DNA of 64,000 bases from contig NZ_KB906678.1 of assembly GCF_000381545.1 (NCBI RefSeq), positions 124,001-188,000 of the forward strand, in the 5' to 3' direction. Source of the DNA: Rhodonellum psychrophilum GCM71 = DSM 17998 (GTDB taxonomy: Bacteria > Bacteroidota > Bacteroidia > Cytophagales > Cyclobacteriaceae). Made by a program: the position numbers and the translations under genes. A model generated the notes under the pieces. That model did no database searches, was not told the origin of the DNA, and was given only the letters and a program-made list of their open reading frames with translations. Shown piece after piece: positions 36,226 to 44,280 of the stretch; within the stretch, counting starts at the first letter, position 1, and every line of letters starts with the position of its first letter.

Positions 36226-36906
36226 ATGAAAAGACTCATTCCTTCAACTCTTATTTTGTTGATTTTTCTTAGTTCATGCCATACCACCAGGATCACCAAA
36301 AGCCAATATTGTAAAATCTGTCTGGAAACCGCTGACGGTATTATTCTGGATACTGAAAGTGCTTTGCTGAGCAATTCGCAAAACGATTATGTCAAGGAGA
36401 TTATTCAAAAAGAATTTAAAAACATGGGAATCAACAATGTTTTTGATAAATACGAGCTTGATTACGAATATTTCAAGTACGGAATAAAGAACATTGATAA
36501 GCTTGAGGACATGAAAGCCCTAAATCTTAATCTGGACATCAAATACATTCTCAAAGCCAATGTCTCTGAAATGAGAGAATCGGAAGGCTATGACCAGGTA
36601 GATCCCAATTCATCCATTTATCCGATTCCCAGAACACCAATGCTCAATTCTTCTTTGTTGAATTATGCGCTTGTAGAAACCAGTTCCGGTGAGGTGGTGT
36701 ACAAAATTCATATCAACACTTCTGATAGCGAAATACCCATAAACACAAAAGATGGAATGGAGGAGTATTATAATCTGGGGACGTCATTTAGAACCCTTCG
36801 AGTGGGCGCAAAAAGAGGAACCAAATATATTGTCGCAGACTGCAGCTGCCCGAAGATGAGCACGGTAAGATGGCGGAGATTATTTCAAAAGAAACAAAAG
36901 CTTTGA
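36226..36906 (+). CDS. lipoprotein of unknown function
   Basis: A 226-residue lipoprotein. The start at 36226 gives MKRLIPSTLILLIFLSSC, with the lipid-accepting Cys at residue 18; the upstream ATG at 36184 adds a hydrophobic stretch without purpose. The mature protein has paired Cys (YCKIC near residue 28 and DCSC near residue 208) and a mixed alpha/beta pattern (DIKYILKANVSEM, LLNYALVETSSGEVVYKIHI) as in small envelope domains that judge another protein's state. No family recognised. Alone between two terminated units. Confidence 0.7.
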   Translation: MKRLIPSTLILLIFLSSCHTTRITKSQYCKICLETADGIILDTESALLSNSQNDYVKEIIQKEFKNMGINNVFDKYELDYEYFKYGIKNIDKLEDMKALNLNLDIKYILKANVSEMRESEGYDQVDPNSSIYPIPRTPMLNSSLLNYALVETSSGEVVYKIHINTSDSEIPINTKDGMEEYYNLGTSFRTLRVGAKRGTKYIVADCSCPKMSTVRWRRLFQKKQKL

Positions 36907-37138
36907 TCCTATCACCCACTCATCAAAACAAGAAATAAAAACGGAATTGGAGGGGTTTTAAATGTGAAACTGAAACCTCCTACTCTTGGTGTATGGTGCA
37001 TCAACTGGCTTTCGCAGCTTTCAATAGCGGTAGTAAAGTATCAATTCATGAATATTTTTTTTGGAACATCAACCAATGGTTCAATAAACCAAAACTAGTG
37101 ATTTTCCCTCAAATATCCGTTTTAGCCTTCCTACACAA

Positions 37139-37174
37139 TTTGATTTCCATTTCACGAAAATCAATGTATTTTTG
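37139..37174 (+). promoter_or_regulatory. possible Bacteroidota-type promoter of the dehydrogenase operon
   Basis: TATTTTTG at 37167-37174 matches the phylum -7 consensus TAnnTTTG and lies 25 bp before the ATG at 37199. A TTTG at 37139-37142 could be the -33 element. The spacing of 24 bp is slightly longer than usual, so this is tentative. Confidence 0.35.
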
Positions 37175-37198
37175 TTTGTAACCCAAAAACAAACAACC

Positions 37199-38230
37199 AT
37201 GAAAGCACTCGTCTTGGAATCCTACAACAACCTGGTCTATAAAGATGTACCCAAACCAGATTTCAAAAACAATGAGGTGTTGGTACAGGTAAAAGCCTGC
37301 GGAATCTGTGGAAGCGATGTGCATGGAATGGATGGCAGCACAGGCCGCAGAAACCCACCCTTGATCATGGGCCATGAAGCATCAGGGCTGATTGTGGAAG
37401 TTGGAAATGAGGTCCAATCTTTTGCAAAAGGGGATCGGGTAACTTTTGACTCCACCATTTATGCCCTCAATGATTGGTACACCTTGCGTGGAAAATACAA
37501 CTTGAGTGACAACAGAAAAGTATTGGGCGTATCACCCAAAGAATATCGGCAGCACGGCGCATTTGCCGAATATGTGGTCGTACCGGAACATATCCTCTAC
37601 CGTTTGCCGGATTCTGTTTCTTTTGAACAGGCAGCCATGGTCGAACCCGTTGCAGTAGCGACACATGCAATTGATTTGACTCCCATAAGTTTGCGGGACA
37701 CGGTATTGGTAGTTGGAACCGGCATGATCGGACTTTTCCTGATTCAGGTGCTGAAGCTTTCCAATGCCGGCAAAATCATTGCAGTGGATTTGGATGACAA
37801 AAAACTGGAACTGGCGAAGAAATTCGGGGCAGATCATACATTCAACTCTAAAACAGAGGATATTCAAGAATCCATCTTGGCACTGACCCATAATCGGGGT
37901 GCAGACGTGGTTTTCGAAGCTGTCGGAATCAGTGCCACCGTAAAATTGGCCATCGAAAATGTGCGAAAAGGTGGGGTTGTCACCTTGGTCGGGAATCTTG
38001 CCCAGCAAGTGGATTTCCCCTTGCAAGCCGTGGTCACGAGGGAAATTCGACTGCAAGGAAGTTGTGCGATTGCGGGAGAATATGCCAAGGTCTTGGAAAT
38101 GATGGAAAAAGGATTGATTGATGTGGATTCATTGTTGAGTGCCAAAGTACCGCTAAGTGAAGGCGCATCATGGTTCAAAAGGCTGTATGACAAAGAACCC
38201 GGTTTGAATAAAGTAGTCCTCCAACCTTAA
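37199..38230 (+). CDS. zinc-dependent medium-chain dehydrogenase (polyol/sorbitol dehydrogenase-like)
   Basis: A 343-residue MDR oxidoreductase. The start at 37199 (MKALVLESYN) is the usual family start; an in-frame TTG further upstream is unlikely. Catalytic zinc ligands C37 (GICGSDVH) and H59-E60 (GHE), Rossmann VVGTGMIGLF, and DLDDKKLELAKKFGAD for NAD. The structural-zinc loop, which normally carries four Cys near residues 90-105, has none here (STIYALNDWYTLRGKYNLS), as in some sugar dehydrogenases. It is followed after 6 bp by a Gfo/Idh/MocA gene, so both probably act on one polyol or sugar. Confidence 0.9.
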   Translation: MKALVLESYNNLVYKDVPKPDFKNNEVLVQVKACGICGSDVHGMDGSTGRRNPPLIMGHEASGLIVEVGNEVQSFAKGDRVTFDSTIYALNDWYTLRGKYNLSDNRKVLGVSPKEYRQHGAFAEYVVVPEHILYRLPDSVSFEQAAMVEPVAVATHAIDLTPISLRDTVLVVGTGMIGLFLIQVLKLSNAGKIIAVDLDDKKLELAKKFGADHTFNSKTEDIQESILALTHNRGADVVFEAVGISATVKLAIENVRKGGVVTLVGNLAQQVDFPLQAVVTREIRLQGSCAIAGEYAKVLEMMEKGLIDVDSLLSAKVPLSEGASWFKRLYDKEPGLNKVVLQP

Positions 38231-38236
38231 AATCCC

Positions 38237-39349
38237 ATGTACAAAACAGGAATCATTGGCTGCGGAAAAGTGGCTCATTTGCATGCCAAAGCACTTCAAC
38301 ATTTGCCACATTCGGATTTCAGGGCCGTGTTTAGCAGAACCCTCGACAAGGCCAATTCATTTTCTGCGTCCTATGGTGTAAAAGCCTATGACAATATCAC
38401 CGAAATGGTGAAAAATGAAAAACTGGACATGGTGGTCATTTGTACTCCCCACCCAAATCACCGTGACCCAACATTGGAAGCACTCAAAGCAGGTGCCCAC
38501 GTACTCGTAGAAAAACCTCTGGCCGCTTCATTGGCAGATTGTGATGCCATGATCCATGCTGCGGAAGCCCATCAGAAGAAATTGGCGGTGATCAGCCAAA
38601 GGAGGTTTTATGCTCCCGTGCAAAGAGTAAAAAAAGCCATTGATGCCGGAAAGATCGGCAAGCCTATATTGGGAACGATCAACATGCTGGGCTGGCGAGA
38701 TGAAAAATACTACCAATCCGATCCCTGGAGAGGTTCATGGAAACATGAAGGGGGAGGCGTATTGGTCAATCAAGCCCCCCATCAATTGGATCTGTTGCTT
38801 TGGATGATGGGAGATGTGCAAGAGGTTTATGGCACTTGGGCCAATCTCAACCATCCCTTTATCGAAGTGGAGGACACGGCATTGGCCATCGTCAAATTCA
38901 AAAATGGAGGCCTTGGGAATATCATTGTCAGCAATTCCCAAAAACCAGGGATCTACGGAAAAGTCCAAATCCATGGCAGCAACGGCGCTTCCGTGGGCGT
39001 GCAACCTGAAGGCGGCGCGATGTTTATCGCCGGCGTTTCTGGCATCGCCGAACCTCCGGTCAATGAACTTTGGACCATTCCCGGAGAGGAAGCCATGCTC
39101 AAAGATTGGATAAAGGCGGACACCGATTTTTTCCACACCATCGATCCAACTGTTTATTATATAGAAAGACAGATTGAAGATTTTCTCGAAGCGCTTTCCA
39201 AGGGAAGAGATCCGTTGGTGACTGGAGAACAAGCTCGTAAAACCGTCGAATTGTTTACCGCCATCTATCGGTCCACAAGGGACAATGCTGTGATTAAATT
39301 TCCACTGCTTCCCGAAAAGGACAGGGATGATTTTGATGGGAGGATTTGA
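38237..39349 (+). CDS. Gfo/Idh/MocA-family oxidoreductase
   Basis: A 370-residue NAD(P)-dependent oxidoreductase. N-terminal GIIGCGKVAHLH Rossmann motif and VEKPLAAS (catalytic lysine K93) are clear, followed by the C-terminal alpha/beta domain with GGGVLVNQAPHQLDLL, including the likely catalytic HQLD. Family members act on inositols, sugars or sugar acids. It lies 6 bp behind the zinc dehydrogenase in one operon and ends at a strong bidirectional terminator. No signal peptide, so it is cytoplasmic, unlike the related protein encoded opposite. Confidence 0.92.
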   Translation: MYKTGIIGCGKVAHLHAKALQHLPHSDFRAVFSRTLDKANSFSASYGVKAYDNITEMVKNEKLDMVVICTPHPNHRDPTLEALKAGAHVLVEKPLAASLADCDAMIHAAEAHQKKLAVISQRRFYAPVQRVKKAIDAGKIGKPILGTINMLGWRDEKYYQSDPWRGSWKHEGGGVLVNQAPHQLDLLLWMMGDVQEVYGTWANLNHPFIEVEDTALAIVKFKNGGLGNIIVSNSQKPGIYGKVQIHGSNGASVGVQPEGGAMFIAGVSGIAEPPVNELWTIPGEEAMLKDWIKADTDFFHTIDPTVYYIERQIEDFLEALSKGRDPLVTGEQARKTVELFTAIYRSTRDNAVIKFPLLPEKDRDDFDGRI

Positions 39350-39459
39350 TCCAGGAATATCAAAAAACAGAAATTCACAGTATATTCAAGTACGTAAAAA
39401 GTCATTTCTGGATAAAAAATAAGGATTTAACGCTCTTCATGTACATAGAATGCCATCGA

Positions 39460-39506
39460 GATAAACCAAAAAAACCACCTTTCGCAGGTGGTTTTTTTGG
39501 TTTATC
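39460..39506. terminator. bidirectional terminator with 21-bp perfect arms
   Basis: Arms 39460-39480 and 39486-39506 are perfectly complementary, with loop TTCGC. The stem core is ACCACC/GGTGGT with runs of seven A and seven T. It separates two converging Gfo/Idh/MocA genes and can serve both. Confidence 0.92.
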
Positions 39507-39608
39507 AATCATCAGGTTTCAAAGGATTTTGGAAATTTTCATCATTACCGAAATAAAATCCATCCAGATGATTTAAAAAGAAAGGATGTTCTTACCTGAT
39601 TTTCGCTC

Positions 39609-40982
39609 TCAAGCTCCCCTACCACTTTCCTTCAGCTCAATGTCTGTCAGCTCTTGGATCTTGATCGGTTTCCCTGTTTCAATGCTGTTTCTGGCTGCAA
39701 TCCCGACTAGAATCGACATGGCGCCATCCCGAGTACCTGCGGATTGCCTGTATGGGTCCGCAAGAGTGGGATCTTTGAAGAGTTTGTCCTTGAGACGGGT
39801 ATCTCCTCCACCATGACCTCCCCCGCCTTGGGGAATGATGATGATTTGGGTTTCCGCAAAGTTTTTGGTTAATCTGATTTCATCCTGATTTGCCTCTTCC
39901 CATGGCTGACTTTCCTTGATCCAAGCCTCCATCCGGCCTTTGGTCCCGTTGAAAGCAATCCTGTAACCCTCATAGGGAGAATAAGTCGTAAGTGAATAAC
40001 TGACCTGAACCCCATTCATATAACGGATCTGCACAGCCATTTTGTCATAAATATCGATTTCCTCCCTGAAGACACAGCCATCACGGAGGTAGCCATCGTG
40101 GTGTTCATTGTTGACATACAAGTCCACCATGTGCTTGCTTTTGGTGATGTCCCAATAAAAATCACAATTGTTTTTGTGCGTACATGGTCGGCAGTTCGTG
40201 GATCGAAAAGGTCCGTTTTTTCCGTAAAACTCCAGTTTGCCGTAAGCAAAAACTTCTTCCGGATCGGAATCTATCCACCAGTTGAGCAGGTCAAAATGAT
40301 GGGTGGACTTGTGGACCAAAAGTGTCCCACCCTTATCCTTGAACCCATGCCATCTCCGGAAATAATCCGCTCCATGGGAGGTATTCAGGTACCAATGGAA
40401 ATCAACCGAAGTCAATTCCCCAATCTCCCCGTTTCTTAACATTTCGAACATTTTTTGTCTATGGGGAGAATAGCGGTAATTGAAGGTGACGATGACACTT
40501 TTACCTGATTTTCTTTCTGCGTCGAGGATGGCTTGGCATTTAAACTCATCCGTGGTCATTGGTTTTTCGGTGATCACATTGGCTCCAAATTCGAGTGCTT
40601 TGATGATGAATTCATGGTGGGTACTGTCCATGGTTGTCACGATCACCACATCAGGCTTGGTTTCCTTCAGCATTTTGTCAAAATCGGTGAAAACCGGGCA
40701 ATTCACCCCGACATATTCTTTGGCAAAATTCAAACGACCAATATTCTTGTCACACAAGCCCACGAAGGTTATCTTATCCGGATAGACACTCGTCACATCT
40801 TTTCCAAACATGTTGACCCCTCTGACACCGGTCCCTACAAGTGCAAGTTTCATCTTTTGGTCAGGTTTCTCCCAAATCGTCAATGCTTCGGCTATTCCAT
40901 TCAAAAAAATGGAGCCCATGGCGAGTGATCCTGTTTTTGCAATAAAATTTCTTCTGGAGGGATTATGGTTATCGGCTTTCAT
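39609..40982 (-). CDS. Tat-exported Gfo/Idh/MocA-family oxidoreductase
   Basis: A 457-residue protein. The start at 40982 gives a twin-arginine signal, SRRNFI at residues 9-14, followed by a hydrophobic stretch, so it would be folded with its cofactor before export. Rossmann motif LVGTGVRG, catalytic ITEKPMTTD and HKSTHHFDLLNWW. A cluster of Cys and His (CRPCTHKNNCDFYW) and a run GGGGHGGGD are unusual extras. The family includes periplasmic oxidoreductases and the NAD-using GH109 glycosidases; which applies is unknown. Converges with the preceding operon. Confidence 0.9.
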   Translation of the reverse strand: MKADNHNPSRRNFIAKTGSLAMGSIFLNGIAEALTIWEKPDQKMKLALVGTGVRGVNMFGKDVTSVYPDKITFVGLCDKNIGRLNFAKEYVGVNCPVFTDFDKMLKETKPDVVIVTTMDSTHHEFIIKALEFGANVITEKPMTTDEFKCQAILDAERKSGKSVIVTFNYRYSPHRQKMFEMLRNGEIGELTSVDFHWYLNTSHGADYFRRWHGFKDKGGTLLVHKSTHHFDLLNWWIDSDPEEVFAYGKLEFYGKNGPFRSTNCRPCTHKNNCDFYWDITKSKHMVDLYVNNEHHDGYLRDGCVFREEIDIYDKMAVQIRYMNGVQVSYSLTTYSPYEGYRIAFNGTKGRMEAWIKESQPWEEANQDEIRLTKNFAETQIIIIPQGGGGHGGGDTRLKDKLFKDPTLADPYRQSAGTRDGAMSILVGIAARNSIETGKPIKIQELTDIELKESGRGA

Positions 40983-41078
40983 AGGTTTTGGGTTAATTGA
41001 TCTACAAAATATCAATTAATCACTAAAAAACCATTTTTCATTTGGATTAATCCCTCATATAAAGGATAAGTGGAAAGT

Positions 41079-41094
41079 ACTGACTTTTATCAGT
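41079..41094. promoter_or_regulatory. FNR/CRP-type palindrome upstream of hemN
   Basis: ACTGACTTTTATCAGT has half-sites TGAC and ATCA with a 4-base spacer, one mismatch from the FNR core TGAT-N4-ATCA. It lies 70 bp before the hemN ATG. Anaerobic hemN control by FNR is known in other bacteria; binding here is inferred. Confidence 0.5.
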
Positions 41095-41163
41095 TTTCCA
41101 AAAAACAGATGTCATGTTATTTAAGGGCTTGATTGAGGAATTTTGTTTCATAAACGCAATACG

Positions 41164-42525
41164 ATGAGACCTATTTCCGCTGAACTCTTACAGAAATACA
41201 ATGTTCCCGCACCCCGGTATACCAGTTACCCTACGGTACCTTTTTGGGAAATCAATCTGGAAAGCAATCAATGGATCAGTTTGGTCAAAAAAGCGTATCA
41301 TGAATTTGGCGACCAAGAAGGAATCACGCTGTACATCCACCTTCCTTATTGTGAAAGCCTATGCACCTATTGCGGCTGCAACAAGCGCATCACCAAAAAC
41401 CACGCGGTGGAAATGCCCTACATCATGGCCGTAATGAAGGAATGGCAAACCTATTTGGACATCTTACCCGAAAAACCCAAACTGGCTGGAATTCACCTGG
41501 GTGGTGGTACGCCCACTTTTTTTTCTCCGGAATCCCTTCGTGAAATGCTCGTATTCATCAACGAAAGCACTGAAGTATTGCCCGAAGCCGAATTCAGTTT
41601 TGAGGGTCACCCCAACAATACCACCCGGGAACACCTGCAAACTCTTTTCGATCTAGGATTCCGAAGGGTCAGCTACGGGGTTCAGGATTTTGATCTTGCC
41701 GTACAAAAAGCCATTCATAGGATTCAACCATTGGAGAAAGTAAAGCAAGCCTGCGATATGGCAAGAGAAATCGGCTATGAATCGGTCAATTTTGACCTGA
41801 TCTACGGCCTGCCACACCAAACTTTGGAAACCATGGAGGAAACCTTTCGAGAGGTGGGCAACTTGAGACCTGACCGAATAGCCTTCTACAGCTATGCCCA
41901 CTTGCCCTCCGCTTTCCCTTCCCAGAAAAGTTTTGAAAAATTCCTTCCCAAAGAATCCGAAAAAAGATACCTCTACGAAAAAGGAAAGGAACTTTTAAAC
42001 CAAATGGGTTATCTGGAAATCGGGATGGACCATTTTGCACTCCCTGGGGATGCTTTATACGTGGCAAAGATTGAAAAAAGTTTGCACAGAAATTTCATGG
42101 GATACACGACTTCACCCTCAAAAATCCTTTTGGGATTGGGCAATAGTTCCATCAGCGATGTGCATTACGCCTACGGACAAAACACCAAAGAAATCGACCT
42201 TTACAAGGAACAGATGGGACTTGGCTATCTAGCCTTGAGCAAATCCCATGGGCAGACTGAAGAGGACATACAAATAAAAAAACTGATTCTGGAATTGATC
42301 TGCAATCAAAAAACCACCTGGAACCTTTGTTTCTACACCTTGCTTGGGAAAGATATTTGGGAAAAACTGAAAGAATTTCAATTTGAAGGCCTAATTCAAT
42401 TTGACACTTCCGGAATGGAAATCTTAGAGGAGGGAATTCCCTTTATCAGAAATATATGCGTGGTATTCGACAAAAGAATGAAGACTAGAAACGAGAAAAA
42501 ATTCACTTTTAGCAAAGCGATCTGA
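41164..42525 (+). CDS. hemN: oxygen-independent coproporphyrinogen III oxidase
   Basis: A 453-residue radical-SAM enzyme that decarboxylates coproporphyrinogen III when oxygen is low. It carries C63, C67, C70 and C72 (CESLCTYCGC), the family's CxxxCxxCxC cluster motif, PRYTSYPTVPFW near the N-terminus, and GGGTPTF and FEGHPNNTT motifs for SAM binding. This is true HemN rather than the HemW variant, which lacks the fourth Cys. The start at 41164 (MRPISAEL) is preferred to an upstream TTG. It is divergent from the Tat oxidoreductase and lies beside the cbb3 oxidase cluster, which needs heme under the same conditions. Confidence 0.95.
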   Translation: MRPISAELLQKYNVPAPRYTSYPTVPFWEINLESNQWISLVKKAYHEFGDQEGITLYIHLPYCESLCTYCGCNKRITKNHAVEMPYIMAVMKEWQTYLDILPEKPKLAGIHLGGGTPTFFSPESLREMLVFINESTEVLPEAEFSFEGHPNNTTREHLQTLFDLGFRRVSYGVQDFDLAVQKAIHRIQPLEKVKQACDMAREIGYESVNFDLIYGLPHQTLETMEETFREVGNLRPDRIAFYSYAHLPSAFPSQKSFEKFLPKESEKRYLYEKGKELLNQMGYLEIGMDHFALPGDALYVAKIEKSLHRNFMGYTTSPSKILLGLGNSSISDVHYAYGQNTKEIDLYKEQMGLGYLALSKSHGQTEEDIQIKKLILELICNQKTTWNLCFYTLLGKDIWEKLKEFQFEGLIQFDTSGMEILEEGIPFIRNICVVFDKRMKTRNEKKFTFSKAI

Positions 42526-42627
42526 AAACCACTTCTGGAAATAATTGGTATTGAATCTGACCAGTCATTTCGCATGCCTCTTAAAGCATTCAATTCTTCG
42601 GAAATTGGAATGCGTTTCACCTAACTC

Positions 42628-42781
42628 AACCCGAAATATGCAATAGGTTTCCAGATGGGATTGAAACTGAAAGAAAATCAAAGTATGGGAGAATAATTCC
42701 TGACACCAACAGGGTGAAATCAAAAATAGATTGTCAGTCAATCACATTATTGAGTTGAGTCCGTAATGCATAAAACGGGTT
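42628..42781 (+). repeat. MITE-like element, copy D
   Basis: Plus-strand copy: AACCCGAAATATGCAATAGG at the left and TGCATAAAACGGGTT at the right, the clearest pair of ends in the window. The body has GGGATTGAAACTGAAAG then AAAATCA, CCAACAGGGTGAAATC and the alternative tail shared with copy B'. At 154 bp it is the shortest copy. It occupies the middle of the 311-bp gap between hemN and the safE-like gene, where nothing else is visible. Confidence 0.85.
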
Positions 42782-42836
42782 AAAATCTCAGTTAAAATGT
42801 GTCTTTTTAAATCCCAAAAGAAATCTGGGACAACCC

Positions 42837-43541
42837 TTATTTGCACATGGTGATTTCCACCTTTTCGGCTCCATAATCAAAAAGGTGAAGTTTTGGGCTT
42901 CCAAAGTGCCCCCCCAAACCCAAGCCTCTTACGATAAACAGAATTCCGATAAACATCGCGAGATAAGGCATCCCTTTCACCATTTTTTGCCTTAAGGAAA
43001 CAGAAAATATTTTCCCTGAGACCATCAGTACCAGGAGCATGGGAATGGTCCCGATTCCAAAAAAGAACATGTACAAGGCGCCCTGCAAAGGACTCTGAAG
43101 GGCGAGTGAGGCGATCAAAGCGATGTATACCATTCCACAAGGCAACAAGCCATTGATCAAACCAGAGCCAAAAAAGGCGAATCGACCCCCCTTTTTCAGA
43201 AAGTGCCCAAGTGAATTTTTCACTTTATACACCAAGCCAAACAATCCTGATTGGGTAATCATTCGTTCGGATCGTTTGTAAAAAAATGCCATTACTAAAA
43301 TAATGATGCCCATCACTATCGATATCCACTGCTGAATACCTGCCAATGCCAAGGAAAAGCCGACCAAACCAATCAATGCACCTAGCAAGGAATAGGTCGC
43401 TGTTCTTCCGAAATTGTAAAGTATTTTATTTCCCAGAAACCTGCTGTTGTCTTTTGCAGAAATGGCCAAAGCAATTGGTCCGCACATTCCCAAACAGTGG
43501 AATGAACCCAAAAAACCAAGCAAAAAGGCAGTCCAGAGCAT
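42837..43541 (-). CDS. SafE/TauE-like membrane protein of the cbb3 cluster
   Basis: A 234-residue inner-membrane protein of about six spans. It contains GSFHCLGMCGPIA near the N-terminus and GLINGLLPCGMVY in the middle. These Cys-containing loops are hallmarks of the heavy-metal or sulfite exporter-like proteins found with cbb3 oxidases in Bacteroidota and elsewhere. A role in copper handling or oxidase maturation is likely from context. The start at 43541 is favoured because the longer frame lacks family character; it leaves a 5-bp gap to fixH. Confidence 0.85.
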   Translation of the reverse strand: MLWTAFLLGFLGSFHCLGMCGPIALAISAKDNSRFLGNKILYNFGRTATYSLLGALIGLVGFSLALAGIQQWISIVMGIIILVMAFFYKRSERMITQSGLFGLVYKVKNSLGHFLKKGGRFAFFGSGLINGLLPCGMVYIALIASLALQSPLQGALYMFFFGIGTIPMLLVLMVSGKIFSVSLRQKMVKGMPYLAMFIGILFIVRGLGLGGHFGSPKLHLFDYGAEKVEITMCK

Positions 43542-43546
43542 GGCGT

Positions 43547-43972
43547 TTAGATCGTAATGTTTTTCTCTTGGTAATAATCTTTTCCTGACTCGCTCCAAGT
43601 GAGTTTTACTTTCCAGTATCCCGCTTTCAGATCTTTGACATCGATCGCATTTGATTTGGAATCCGTGATGTTCACTTCCAGCTTTTTATCCAAGCGCGCA
43701 TCTGAAGGCCGGAAGAAATGAAGCGTTCCTTTGGCTCCTACTGGCAAATGGAGGTCCACGGTTTTCATTTGGCTGTCGAAGATCAAAATCTCATGTTCTA
43801 ACAAATGGGTGTTGATCACGCGATCGATATGCTCTTGGTATTTGATTTCTTCTGCATAATAATTTTGAGTCACCAAATGCATGTCGTCTTGTCTGACACA
43901 GATGGTCACCAGCGTTCCCATCAAGATTCCAAAAGATATTAATACGAGTACTATTCCTTTTCCCCAATCCAT
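43547..43972 (-). CDS. fixH: FixH/CcoH-family cbb3 oxidase assembly protein
   Basis: A 141-residue protein with one N-terminal membrane span (MDWGKGIVLVLISFGILMG) and a periplasmic beta domain with QNYYAEEIKYQEHIDR, a usual FixH motif, and GYWKVKLTWSESGKDYY at the end. FixH/CcoH helps stable assembly of the cbb3 complex. The start at 43972 gives the clean membrane anchor. Repeat copy F lies upstream, between this gene and ccoG. Confidence 0.9.
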   Translation of the reverse strand: MDWGKGIVLVLISFGILMGTLVTICVRQDDMHLVTQNYYAEEIKYQEHIDRVINTHLLEHEILIFDSQMKTVDLHLPVGAKGTLHFFRPSDARLDKKLEVNITDSKSNAIDVKDLKAGYWKVKLTWSESGKDYYQEKNITI

Positions 43973-43998
43973 TTTTATTTTTCTTTTAAAGGTTGTTA

Positions 43999-44174
43999 AA
44001 CCCGTTTTATACAATATGAACCCTATCCCAGCCTGAAATAAATTGACAATCAGTAGGTTGCAATATTTTTTTTTTAATCTCCCCCTATTGGACCATACAT
44101 AATTTTATTCTCCAAATAGACTGATTTCCGTGCCTTTACAACTTCATTAACAAGCCTAATGCATCTTTCGGGTT
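43999..44174 (-). repeat. MITE-like element, copy F
   Basis: Minus-strand copy: on that strand it begins AACCCGAAAGATGCATTAGG, includes GGAAATCAGTCTATTTGG then AGAATAAAA, then AATTTATTTCAGGCTGGG, and ends TATAAAACGGGTT. A run of ten A in the middle (T on the plus strand) is a local expansion. It fills most of the 308-bp gap between ccoG and fixH and may have separated a once compact cluster. Confidence 0.8.
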
Positions 44175-44280
44175 AAACTAATTAAAATTAGACCCAAATC
44201 GATATTGATATTTTGGAAAATGGCCTCCTCACTGATTTCATCAATCGAGTAATGACCAAAACTCAGCTTTTCAAATCCCG

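Noticed and set aside
12500-44174. The repeated intergenic sequences as a CRISPR array or REP/BIME elements
   Set aside because: Copies are dispersed over 32 kb, not tandem with spacers, and at about 155-175 bp with terminal inverted repeats they are longer than single REP units.
44236-44252. TGATTTCATCAA as a further FNR site
   Set aside because: The spacer is 3 instead of 4 bases and it is about 270 bp from the fixH start, beyond the repeat element.
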